64,000 bases of DNA from Caenorhabditis elegans (lineage: Eukaryota > Nematoda > Chromadorea > Rhabditida > Rhabditidae): contig NC_003283.11 in NCBI RefSeq assembly GCF_000002985.6, forward strand, positions 6,014,001 to 6,078,000, in the 5' to 3' direction. Each line of letters starts with the position of its first letter. The stretch's first letter is position 1. Both the position numbers and the translations under genes were made by a program. Below, one piece after another: positions 37,503 through 49,425 of this stretch. The notes under the pieces are model-generated. The model was not told the origin of the DNA. It made no database searches and saw only the letters and a program-made list of their open reading frames with translations.

Positions 37503-39533
37503 CTATTTTCTTTTTCTAAGATCCAAAAGTCCGGGTTCTTCTTTTTTGATCTCTTTTTTCACTTCTTTTTCCGAGCTTCTGGGAGACAATTCTTCTTTTT
37601 CTTTTTCCAAAATTGCTCGTGTTCTCGCTGTGTATTCCTGATATCCAATCTTGGTCATAATCAGAAAAACTCCGATTACAAACGTTGATACAAATATTGT
37701 TGCATATGACGTTGTTGGCCAGTAGTAAAGAAGATGTCGTATCAAGCCAAAACGAGCAGTCACGATTAACTCGGCTTCTTCGATCTGGAAATAGAGAAAT
37801 AATTAGAGTTGGACAAATAATAGTGGATTTGTACAGTTTCAGAAAGTATATTACATCTTATTCTACCTTGAGTACGTATTTATATTGAAAAGTGCTTGAA
37901 AGTTGACAATATATATATATATTTAATAATTTTTAATAACAAACCGAAACCAAAAAGCACTAATTGAAATCTTTTTCAAACTTCTAAACAATAATGAATA
38001 CTATTTTTAAATGGATAGAATCTTTTCTGCATGTCCGTATTAATTTTTTTGAAAAAGTTTGATTATCCAATTGAATTTAACAATTTTCCCCGGATGCCGG
38101 ATGGAATTTTCTGTAATTTAATACGGCAAAACATCATATTTCTGGTAAAAGATTTTTCTATTTAAATATATTTCTATAAGGAAATTCCTCAAATTACATT
38201 ATATATTCACTAAAAAATCTATAAAATTTTTATTCGATAATTTGAAACACCTACATTTGCAAATTTGTCCTGAACAACGAAAACCAACTTCGTAGACGGC
38301 GAATCGATTCCTTCCAGGTAATCCGCACTCATCGGAATTGCTAACGTGCTGTAATCGTGGAAGAATCCCAGAAAGTAGAAGGGAAATAGGAATAAGTGCA
38401 TAGCCTGAAATTTTTGAATAAATTTTAAGAATAAAAAATCCAAATGAACCTTCTGAATCAATCCAGCTTCTTTGACATACGCCGATTTTGTATATTGCTT
38501 CAAAATCTTCTGATTTTCATCGGTAATAGTGATGACATTTTGAAAGAGGCCAAGCTTATTCGTATTGATTACATCTGCGAATTTCAGTCGAACATTCAAA
38601 TAATAGGCAACATTCGGAGAGAATAACGAGTTCTGAAAGTAGTATTTATTGAGAATAAAGGAGACGAAAAGCGACGAAAGAGACCAACCTTTTCGTACTC
38701 CAGCGTGGCGGCGGGAAATGAGCAGACGCTGTGCAAGTCATGATCGCATGTTTGAAAGACAATATTGAGCTGGTATTGATGATGAACTGACGACGGAAGA
38801 AGGCAATAACTGAAAAAAATTTAATTTATTGATTAGAGAGGGTGAATAAAAGAGAGAGAATAGAGTTTAAAAAGCGAAGTTTAATCGATTTGAAAACACT
38901 GTGAGTAGCTATTATAAAAATAATTTGCGGCCTTCTCGAGTTTCACCTGCTCATTCAGCTGTCTTTTCTGCACTTATGAATATTAGTGCGAGAATAGGAA
39001 AACAAATATTGTTAAAAAATTTACGGCCACATATTCACGGTTACCATGAAAGCAGGTCCCTTGAAAGGGCAAAGTATTCATTTCAAAATGCTAAACGAAA
39101 CAAAAACGAACCGAATTAGCAACGGCGTGACAGCAGCGATGAAAATGGCGACAGAAAGCTCAACGAGAGTCGACAAAAAGCAGTCTTTTCCGAACCTCAT
39201 GGCATTGTAGCTTTTGGTAACTTTTCCCGTTCCAGTCTGTTAATAAATGTGATAATATAAAATAATATTTCATCATTTTTGAAGCAGCCGCGGGTGCCAC
39301 GAGAGAAGTTTGAATATAATTAACTGTCATGGGAGCGGTAACAGTGATTAAAGACGAGAAGAAGACGAAGAAGAAGACGAAGAGAACGATGATTGAGATG
39401 GAAAAGCAGAAGAGAAATAGAGAAATTAGTAGAGCAGAGATTATGAGATGAATAGAGACGCGGAGATGTGCACACAAACACTCACCGGAAGGCGATGAAA
39501 TATTTTGGAGAGTGCGGTGGAGCGTAGATGCAT
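37503..39533 (-). CDS. seip-1: seip-1, seipin (ER lipid-droplet assembly protein)
   Basis: Exons 39533-39486, 39236-39112, 38809-38689, 38632-38450, 38404-38255 and 37784-37503 join in phase to 302 aa. A first membrane helix (ELSVAIFIAAVTPLLI) is followed by the lumenal seipin domain: CDHDLHSVCSFPAATLEY, the Y-x-V-x-L strand and the membrane-facing AMHLFLFPFYFLGFF helix. A second membrane helix (ATIFVSTFVIGVFLIMT) leads to a charged cytosolic tail. Seipin forms ring oligomers at ER-lipid droplet contacts. The first ATG (MHLRSTALSKIFHRLP) lies inside a 46-bp perfect palindrome; a later start at MRFGKDCF in exon 2 is possible. It heads a row of three co-oriented ER/secretory membrane-protein genes. 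Confidence 0.92.
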
Positions 39534-39573
39534 TCATCAATGCGAGACCATGGTCTCGCATTGATGAATGCAT
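39528..39573. repeat. 46-bp perfect palindrome over the seip-1 start codon
   Basis: The half-site CATTCATCAATGCGAGACCA is followed without a spacer by its exact reverse complement, and three further bases pair on each side. The seip-1 ATG (39533-39531) lies in one arm. In an unspliced leader it would form a 20+ bp hairpin and present several out-of-frame ATGs. Confidence 0.9.
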
Positions 39574-41128
39574 GATTTATTATGAAACGATTTATTTAAA
39601 AACGTGGGCGATGAAATTTCAATTGAAATTCATAACATTTTCAAAAAATCGAAAGAAAACTAATCAGAAAACCAAAATAAGTTAATTTTCTGACTGATAT
39701 TGGTAATTTTTACCGATTTGAAACGATTTTTTTATTTAAGTTATAAAAGTTCTTACTGTAGTTTTCGCTAAGAGATATCGCGCGTCAAATAAAATGCTCC
39801 ACGTACGCATTCTCATGATTTATTGTTCCCTTAATATTCAGGGGAAGAAGAAACATTTGACTTGTTGAGGTTCAGGAAGAATAGAGTTTACACATATTGG
39901 GATAGTGGTGAAAATGACACTAGAAGAAGGAACAGGTAGGGTTATCATTTGTTACTTTGTCCTTTGACACGAGCACTAACGCCGTTCGGATTCATATCAA
40001 CTCCGAGCAAATAATTATTCAATTAATTGAAGCGGCATATGGTATCCTTTGCAAAATCAAACCAGAATAAAATATTTTACTTTACATATCAGTTGAAATT
40101 TTCAGAGTCATTCTTCGAATAAAAGAGAATTCGAATAAAGAGAATAACATCCGTGAGTTTTTGACCTAGATATTAGATTTTATGGGTTAAGGCAAGTAGA
40201 GAGGTATGATCTGGGTACTGTAGTAGTACGATGAGGGTAATGTAGGACTATTATAGAGTAAGAACACTGAAGAATCGCTGTGAGACCGATCGTGGAGAAA
40301 CCCCAAAACAATTTGATATACAAAAGTTTTTCGGTTAATTTTCAAAGGGAATTCAAAATTATTTAAATGTGGAGTTCCAAAATCCGAGAAATATTTTTTA
40401 AATGACTCCAAAGTAGATATAAAAATCATGTGAAAACCAGCAAACTTCGAAAAGTCTCAAGGTTTCAACTGAAAAGTTTTGAATAGCGGACTGCAAGATA
40501 TTTGAAAAGAAATCCGTTTCGTATATGTTCAAAACCAAAATAAAAATCGAAAAAGTAGAGAATTAATGAGAACGAAACGCGTTCCGTCAGGCGTCACGCC
40601 ACGTCACGCCGGAAACGGAGAAAACTCCGAGAGGACTACACGGTCGAGGGTTTTTCGTCGTCCGCGATTGTGTTAGGCCATTTTCTGAATTTGCAAAATT
40701 GCTTGCAAACGGAGTTTTCTAGTCCCCAGAAAGTTAATTTAGACCAGCGAGCGAACACGTGATGAACATTTTAAGGCCGATTTGACAAACGGTATTTCCA
40801 AGCATGAAAATCAAACAGATTAGCCTAAAAGAGCTGAAATTTCGAAAAAAAAATAGAAAGAACCAAAAAAGTGAGAAAAGACACGTGTTGTTGTCGATGT
40901 GAACGGGGCATCGTGGCGGGTGACGCGAACAGGATTCCTTCCTCATTGTATGCACTGAGTGAAAGTTCACGTTTTCAAGTTACTGTTCTTTTTTCACATT
41001 GGCTAAGCGGTTATTCCTTGAGCAATGGAGAGCAATTGGTGTTTCAGGGTCGTTACGCGAAAATATGTTCCTTGTAAGTACTCTGGGTGTTTTAGTGCAA
41101 TCTGATAGAACCGTGTTGGGCTGGGAGA
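39574..41128. other. Intergenic region between seip-1 and the srd receptor
   Basis: No gene is supported. A GC-richer island at about 40570-40670 contains the direct repeat GCGTCACGCC/ACGTCACGCC (CRE-like TGACG on the other strand). Another GTACTGTAG/GCGAAAAC-type repeat relic lies at about 39750-39790, resembling one at about 36750-36830. Confidence 0.45.
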
Positions 41129-41512
41129 ATATTTTTATGTATGAAAATTACAAAAATTCGGTCGATTTCAAAATAAATATTTCGTAGATTTTTATAGACT
41201 TTTATAGATTGTTGTAAGATGAAATTCATCAATTATTTTTGCATAAAATTTCGTTCAAGCAAAACACCTTGCACTGATCAACACCATTTGTTTTGGTTAA
41301 ATAACTAAACACTTCTGGGTAATGGTACAGTGACGAACTCTTCGTTGAATTCTTGATATTTAAAAATGTTTTTCTTTTACTCAATTGATGAGAAAACAAA
41401 TTAGTTCCACATTCATTCCTTACAAGGTGCAATATAAAGTATCAACAAAATAATTCCGTCTAATTAATTTGTAATATTTTTTGTAGTGATATCTGCCTGC
41501 AGTTTTTGCGTA
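41129..41512. repeat. Direct duplication flanking the srd gene, left copy
   Basis: This segment (starting GAATATTTTTATGTATGA and including CTTGCACTGATCAACACCAT and GAACTCTTCGTTGAATTC) recurs at 42899-43275 in the same orientation with scattered substitutions and small indels. The left copy lies immediately upstream of the intact srd gene. Confidence 0.85.
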
Positions 41513-41588
41513 AATAAAGAATGAGAGCGACAAAAATTCCAGAATTGCGGTTTTCGTTTATTCCAGTCATTTCATCAACATTTCCAAA

Positions 41589-42743
41589 ATGATAATTTTC
41601 TTTGAAATTTGGCACTGGGCGTGGGCTCTTCTGGGTTGCTATTTGAACGTACTTCTTGCCTACTTGGCAATATTCAAGTCACCGAAGGCAATTAAATCAT
41701 ACGCCACATTGATTATAAATTTTGCTGCAACTGACTTCGTGGAATGTGCATTAGATAGTTTCCTACAAACCAGGTACGGTAATATATTATTTTTTCGATT
41801 AGAATGATCATTTCAGATTGATGGCAGTGCCTGGTGAAGCTAAACTTATATACATATTCAATGGACCTTGTAAATATACTGGTTCCTTATCATGCGAAGT
41901 AGGATTCAGCTTCTTACTTCACTGCCTTACACATTCTGTTTGGTCTTTGCTGATATCTTTCGGATACCGATTTTACATATTGCACAATCCAGCACTGTCT
42001 CGCTTAACTTTACTGAAGATTAGCATAATGTTCTACATACTGTCCCTGGTTCAAGCAGTGAGTTTTGCACAAAGACTCATTTTACACTTCTATAAATTTT
42101 CAGCTAACTTATTGGACATTATTTGTCCCTCGAAAAGAAATTATCCTGCACGCCAAACAATGGTTTCCCTACTATGATCTTGAAACTGAAACTGGGATTC
42201 TAACGGGTGTAATAGACCTTACAAATTTTCTTGCAGTCTATGCAGTTGCACATAGTTGCCTACCGTTTTTTCCAGTTTACATAACAATTTTCTTTTTACG
42301 CAAGAGAATTATAAAATACCTAAGCAGTCAATCTCAAATGATGTCTCCGGATACAAAAGCCGCTCATTCTCAATTACTCAGCGCACTTACTGCACAAGCA
42401 ATCATTCCAATGTTCTTAGGGATTGCTGTTCTTTTGTATTTTGCTTGTAAGTCGACTAAATTGAGTTATTCAATTTAAACAAAACATTTCAGCACAATCA
42501 GGACTATTTACATCACCAATTCTTGAATATTCGATATTTGCAATTTCTATTCTAATGCCCGCATTATCTCCCATCACTTATTTATATTTTGTTCGACCGT
42601 ATCGTCGAAAAGTGAAGAGCATTATCAGAAACCCATTCAAAATATTGTCAAGACCCCACGAGCGTGCAACATCGAACAGTGGTGTATTTTATTCACGGGA
42701 TCATCCGATACATTTCTCAAAATCTGTGATTACCGTTCACTAA
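41589..42743 (+). CDS. srd-family serpentine receptor (chemoreceptor GPCR)
   Basis: Exons 41589-41773, 41817-42057, 42104-42446 and 42493-42743 join in phase to 339 aa, the usual size for the family. Seven hydrophobic helices are visible. Class-D signatures include NVLLAYLAIFKSPKAIKSYA and FAATDFVECALD with FLQTRL in TM1-2, FNGPCKYTGSLSCEVGFSFLLH in TM3, then YRFYILHNP after TM3. The C-terminal PITYLYFVRPYRRKV resembles the NPxxY-equivalent end of TM7. Such receptors are typically expressed in chemosensory neurons; the ligand is unknown. The gene is bracketed by a direct duplication, suggesting it was once part of a tandem pair. Confidence 0.88.
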
Positions 42744-42898
42744 AACCCTCGATTATCTCAAAATTTTATTTTGCTCACATATTACAATTCAATTTACATT
42801 ACCACAATAAAATATCAATGATTATCAAACAAACTTTCGAGAACTTCCTGTTAATACACAGAAGCATGTACCTTGTGAATAAAACATTTTTGAAAGGA

Positions 42899-43275
42899 CG
42901 AATATTTTTATGTATGATTTCTCCATACATTCTATCGATTACAAATAATTGTGTTATAGATTTTTTTCAGATTGAGTAAGATAAAGTTCATCAATTAGTT
43001 TTTGCATAAAATTTTATTTAAGGAAAACAACTTGCACTGATCAACACCATTTGTTTTGGTTAAATAACTAAATACTTCTGGGTAATGGTATACCACGGTA
43101 CAGAGACGAACTCTTCGTTGAATTCTTGATATCTAAAAATGTGTGTCTTCTACTCGAATAATGAGAAAACAAATTAGTTCCTCATTCAATTCTCACAATG
43201 TGCAATATAAAGTATCAAAAAAAATCGAATTAATTCGTAGTATTTTTTGTAGTGATACCTATCTGCAGTATTCAT
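42899..43275. repeat. Direct duplication flanking the srd gene, right copy
   Basis: This is the counterpart of 41129-41512, including an extra CCACGGTA. In this copy the segment is not followed by an srd coding sequence, so the promoter-like duplicate is an orphan. Confidence 0.85.
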
Positions 43276-43575
43276 TCACGTCTCACCAAGAGCGTGATAA
43301 ATTAGATTTAATAGTGCTTTCGAACACTTATCAGGGGAGGCAAGCTATCTATTTATTTTTTCGTTAATTGTTTATTATTTATTCAAAAAGAAATAGCAAA
43401 AAACCTTTAAAAAATGATGATGAAAAGTCTAATAGTAAGCCCGTTATGCGGATTTTTTAAATCCACGTCAAATGAATTAGGGTTTCGATTATATACATAC
43501 AAAAATTCATAAATTAAAGCTTTCCATTGATTGTACTCCAGATCCTATACAATAGTGGGCTTGACCATGAACAAG

Positions 43576-46500
43576 CTATGACGTCAAAAATCGAGCTCCG
43601 TGGCACATTTCGCAGAATCTGAAGTAAAATTAAACTATGATTACCATTCCAAAACTTTAGTTAAGTTCTTACTTTTCTAAGTATCCCGCTAAACATCCAC
43701 TCTTAAGAGTATCTGACACGTATGGATAAGCTCTTTCGAAATTGTAATCATCATTGAAATTATGCTTGAACATGCCTAGTACGTTCACGAAGAACTGTAA
43801 TGTACCATTTTTCAGTTTTCAGGCTTGTTTTAAATTAAATTCCATTCACTTACATTTCCTAATCTATTAATTTTTTTCGGGAATGCCCTGACTCCAAATA
43901 TCAAGAACTCAATATATTCTTCAGTTCCATTTAATACTTTTTCATTCAAGTTATAGACGGATGTGTAATTTCTCTCCTCAATCCAAGTTGTCTCGTGCAT
44001 ACAACTATAGTTTGATAGAATATCTGACTCCATTTTGTCATATAATCGTTGTGCAATGGCAAATGTTCTAAAATGTTCATAGTTTGGCCTTTTAGTATTG
44101 TCTGTCAGAACTCACTGATTGTATTCCCTCTCAATATCCATCTTTCTATCCATACAAAGACAGAACTCATCGGCAATCGGAACGTGGTAGCATGTTCGGT
44201 TGCGTGGAATTAATGTTTGCCAAGGTGAAATTCCACGTACTGAAAACAATGATTTAGGCAATGAGCGGTCTAAATAAGGATTCACCATGTTTTCTCTTCC
44301 AATCCATAAAGTCATCAAGAACTGGAACTATCACTTGGTTTTTGGATAGTCTAGAGAAGCTTGTGAGAAGATCAAATACTTCCAAATGTGTGATTAGTCT
44401 GAAATGACATTAAATTCAATTCATATTGCTAATCTTTAATGAAATCCTCAAATTCAGCAGGACAAACCTGTTTTGATTGCTCTCCAAGTGGAAAACATGA
44501 TCAGAATAAAGTTTCTTGACTTTGTCCGGAATATGCGCCAGAAGAATTGGATTTCTTTCTTCAACTTTTCCAGTGTAACTGTTCCCGAATGTTCTGAAAT
44601 TTGAAATTTAGTAAAATCCTCTAACAAATGACCCTACCCGACAGGAATTCCTTCAGCAGAAACTACAACCACCAAGGTATTCTTGAAAACTTCATTCAGT
44701 TGAAATTGATTCATTACCGAGCTGAAAAATTTTTGCTTTTAATTTAAATTTTATTTTTGGTTGTTTTGCTTAACGCTATTAAATCCCCTCCAAATCAACA
44801 TTCTAGATTTATTTTTTTCAGAAATCTCTGTAGATTCCTTATTTCAGTGATCAGTCACCAAACCTCAATGTGTCGTCCAGCGATTTCGACCAGATTGTGT
44901 TGTTTACGAATATGTGGGAAAGATAGCAATGATCTGTGTTGTGGATTGAAAACTGGGCCCATTGTTCAATTAGACGCTCAGATACACTCTGAAAATTCAG
45001 ATTTCAATACTTATTTGATTCCTCAGTTAACTCACGTCATCATCAGAACATGAGTCAGATTTCAAACTGTGAGCCCAATTTGAGATATCATAATCTGATG
45101 GAACTCCAGAAAGATTTGTGTTACTGAATACCTTACAGAATCTTTCATCTGCAATTATAAAAATAATAGACTAAAATTCAAACAACTTCACAAACTTTTC
45201 ATATACTCTCCAACAGTGTGTCGCACGTCTTTATGCCAAAAAGTTCCGTTGACAATATCAGTAATATTATCAGAAATCTTATTGAACATTGCAAAGTCGT
45301 AAAATCCAAATTTTCGAGAAGCCTTCACAGTTTTCGGAAATTCACGTTGGAGTTGAGAATGAGACATGGATCTCAAGTAGAGAACAGCGATTGATGGGCT
45401 TGTCTGAAACAGACTGCGAATAAAAACTATAGGGATTGAAACTACTTTTCATCAGGCTTAATCTGCAGTAGTCTCAAATTTGGAAAGAAAATGTTGGGAA
45501 CACTATGTATTTTAGAGCATTTTTAAATTGTTAAACCCTTTTTATTTGAATTTCGTGAAACTTTTAAAAATCAAATTTTGAGAACCCACCCAAAAAATTC
45601 TGATAGTGAGTAGTCTCTAAGGCTTGAGTACTGTAGAAAACCTCAACCCTAACAAAGTATTTCTAGTCTCAGACATGTGTGTTTTCTTTTCTCACTGGAT
45701 CAACTTTGAACAAAACAAAACCAACCATTGGCTAATCTTTACTCAAATAACTGTAAATTTCAATGTTATACAGCCCAAAAAGTTTACTGCTAAGATTTAT
45801 TTATATTTTAAATTTTTTGCTTAGGTTTTGGATAAAAAGTTGAATTTCTCTTACAGGAGTAGATTCCATTGCTTCTACTGGTTTCTCTGCTTGATCCTTT
45901 TTATAGTTATAGAACGATTTTCTATAAATTCTCTTCCCATTCTGCTCGCATTCCACTGCAAAGTTAGTGTATGGAATCTCCAATGGAAAATCGGCTTCAA
46001 GTTTTATCGCTGGCGAGACAAAGACATCTTCGTTAGCGGAGAAACCGCTCAAATCCGACGCGACGCAACTATAAACACTTTCTATTTGCTGCCATTGTCC
46101 AACAAATTCTTGACCCACCTCATCACATTAGCCGACTTCAATGTGATTTGAATCTTTGAATCCAGCCATTCCACTTCCACGTCTGGAGACGAGCGACATG
46201 CAAGTCGGCGGCTGAAAAGGATGTTCTTACATTTTTTAACAATTCCGTGTCTTTTAAAGCGCCCAATAAATTAGAATTGGAAATTGTGAAGAAATCGATG
46301 TCATTCATCAATTCCTATCACCTCAGACTTTTTCGAAAAGCTTGTTATAATTGTTATGGCTTGCGGCTTGCTATTTCTATGATCAGAACTTATCGCATGC
46401 TATGTTAGTGATTACGATAGGCTTGAAAAAGAATGAGGAAGAAGTTTCGAGGGCCAAAATGAGAAACAAAAACAGGAAAATATATGTAACAGATGTATTC

Positions 46501-49425
46501 TAATACGAAAACGTTCAATATGTTAAAGGAACGTTGCATGTAGTCTAGGGTAATTGATTAGACAACATTTTTAAATGTTATATTTGATATTTGAATATAT
46601 TTGCAATTTTTTAATGGAAATAAGAATATTTATTCAACTTCGTGAATTTCGTGACGTCCATCTACATATTTCTGGCATGCCGGGGCGCTGCTTCTCCGCC
46701 ACTTCACATGAAAAAGTGTCCGGAATTCACAATCTGTTAGTATTACATGCCATAATAATTTTTTTGGATTTTTTTTGAAATGTTACTTTTACCACTTCTA
46801 CTTGTATGTCTATTGAGCATGCCAGTAAAAAAGTTCAAAAAAATCCGAAAAACCCAAGATTTGGGCGTGGCTTATTGTGAATATTTTGTGCATCGTTTTC
46901 ACTGTTCTGTTTTGACCTTCTTATAGGATTTGTTTCATATTTTGCATTTGTATTTATTTTGATTTAGCGGTATTTTATGCTTTTATTTTTACTAAAAATG
47001 ACTGTGTAAAACATATACATAATAGGACAAAATCCGTAGATTTGTACTTTGAATTAAAATTTCACAAAATATATTTTACACAAAAGCCCTATTGCCAAAC
47101 TATTGCCATTAGATTAAAGAAGACAGAAAAAAGAAGAATTGATAAGATTTCAATCAACTATCACTAGAAGCTTGTATCTCCCCACGCAATCCAATCTCCG
47201 TACGAACAACACACAAACATGGAAAGTGATCAGATATGTCATCCGAATCTCCATAGCTTGTCCTTATCGGTGCAGAACAAGGTGAAAATTTTTCATGTGT
47301 ATTTCAAACCGAAGGAAAGAGACAAAAAAACTGGAAATGATGGTATCAAAATCTCACACCACAACACACGCTAAGTTTCCTTGATGGGAAACGAAGAGGG
47401 ATGCATGTAATTGACCTACTTCTTCACATAGTATGGCAATTATTTGTTTAATCTGAAAAAACTTGAACTCGAGAAATTTTACTATTGGTTTGCTTTTTTT
47501 TTACCGAGTTGGCTCAAAACTAACAAGAAAATTTAAAATCTTTGATTCGAGAAAGTCAAAATTACTTTAAAAAATCCGAAATTTTTTCTATCACCATTTG
47601 AGTGTCACATTTTGAATTTAAATGTTTGGTATGTTGAAAGTTACTTAAATTTGTTAGCATTATTTTTTCATTAGAAAATCAAGAAGCAAACACATTTTAA
47701 ATTACATTTCAAAAAAACTTTTTAAACTATGTTGGTACATCATATTTTTAATCAAAACTAAAATGTAGAGATCGGGCAGAAACATGATAAATTACAATGT
47801 TTAGAAACTACCGTCAATTAAAAGACCATTGTTGATAACATAAAATCACAGTTTAAAAAAATCAACAAAAAAATAATAAACTTTAACCCGGATCTAATTC
47901 TTTCCCTAATACTACGTGAGAAGCGTGGGATTTCGAAATACGTAAAATTGAATCTGCTGTGGACGGGTTTGTATTGATCTGCCCAGATATAAAGTGAAAG
48001 ATAGATTTCGAAACGTAGATGCCAAAAAGAGATTCACAAAAAAACTTGGGTTTGAGAAAAATGTTGGAGATTACTTGATTGAAATCCATCCGCTTGACAC
48101 ACATATCAATTTTAATTGCGCGAAATCCAGAGATCTACGAAAGTAACGTTGAAATGTTTTATATAAATTATCAACTTTTTAGGTAATAGCAGTCTCGTTT
48201 CTCTCCCAACGTTGCGATAATTGAAACGCAACAAAAACACAAGTTGCATCGTTTTCCAGTTTCATTTCTTTTCATCTCATATCTCATCATGATCTCACAG
48301 TCATCATTATCCAGAATCCCAATCCACTTTTTCTTACTTTTCTCTAGCCAACAAGTTCATTGTATTTTGGATGCAATCTAGGATGTGAAGGATCATTGAA
48401 TTGCTGGAGGAGACGAGACGATGGCTAGACCTTACAGTTGATGCGGTTTTTATGGGATAAAGGGGAAGAATATTTGAAACGATGCGACGTGATAGAAGGA
48501 ACAGAGACTGTGTTTTGTGCGGCGTTTGATATTTTAATCTCATATTAATCTTGAAAATTCTTACTTTCGTTTTTTGATATACTTCAGAATATCCGGCTCG
48601 TATGGATCCAGTATTGGCCAAGTGCATTCATTGTAGAGAATTGGGTGTGCGTCTGAAAAGTTTCAGGTTAAAGATAAAAAAAATATATAATTGTTTCGGA
48701 AATTAACAGTTACCGTACTTCATGTTGTAAATAACATTTGCTTTCTTTTCAACATCTGACTATCAGTAAAATAGAACAAACTCCAGAACAATGTTATGTC
48801 CAAAAACGTTTCCAAAAAGTGTTGGAACTTTTTGAATTCATTCAGATAATCCTGCAGTTGGCTGAGAAAACTATATGACTTGCCAAGATGGTTTTATCAA
48901 AATGGACTTATTGTTTCAACAGGCTATGATTCTAAATAAAATGAAGTTAAAAATGGTTAAATCACCATTAGTCTATCTATCCCTCAGTTATGGCACAGTT
49001 TTTTCATATAGAAAATTTTATAAATCGTATTCAGTTTTGAACACTGAAATAAAGTACCGTACTTTTTCTACACAGATATTTTTTGCTAGAATGTTTGTTT
49101 TCGTTGCCTTTTATGAAAAAATCACTGAGAGAAAAACTGTTGAGCATTTTATGCATTCTTCAACTTCATAGGTCTAATTTTTACTTACACAAAACCTGAT
49201 AAAAGATTTTATAAGTTTGGAATGTTTTTATTACAGATAATAATATTTAAGGTGGCCCTAAATGTGATTTCTATTTCTATCAGTGAACTTACTGTAATTG
49301 GGTAGAATAACATCTCCTCTATCGATATCATCTAATGTTTGCACATATGACCATTCCTTATTGTGCTGCCAATAATATACAGAAGCTCCAAGTACCGATG
49401 CCAGCAAAAGTACAGCTTGAATCAT
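43576..49425 (-). CDS. DUF229 family protein (alkaline-phosphatase/sulfatase-like superfamily), probably catalytically degenerate
   Basis: Exons: 49425-49293, 48652-48565, 46211-45855, 45403-45196, 45148-45036, 44988-44864, 44721-44638, 44593-44468, 44398-44286, 44239-44116, 44067-43854, 43794-43673 and 43618-43576. The total is about 603 aa if a 38-nt intron (46126-46089) is removed from exon 3; read straight through, the frame shifts there. A signal anchor (MIQAVLLLASVLGASVYYW) is followed by CTWPILDPYEPDILKYI, IPYTNFAVEC, SHSQLQREFPKT, GKVEERNPILLAHIPD and CYHVPIADEFCLC, all DUF229 landmarks. Family metal/nucleophile positions look lost: the LDSxSRS-type site reads LRSMSHS and the SDHG-type site reads SAEG. 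It is probably a membrane-anchored lumenal or extracellular pseudoenzyme. Intron 2 is 2.35 kb and AT-rich with no recognised gene. Confidence 0.75.
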
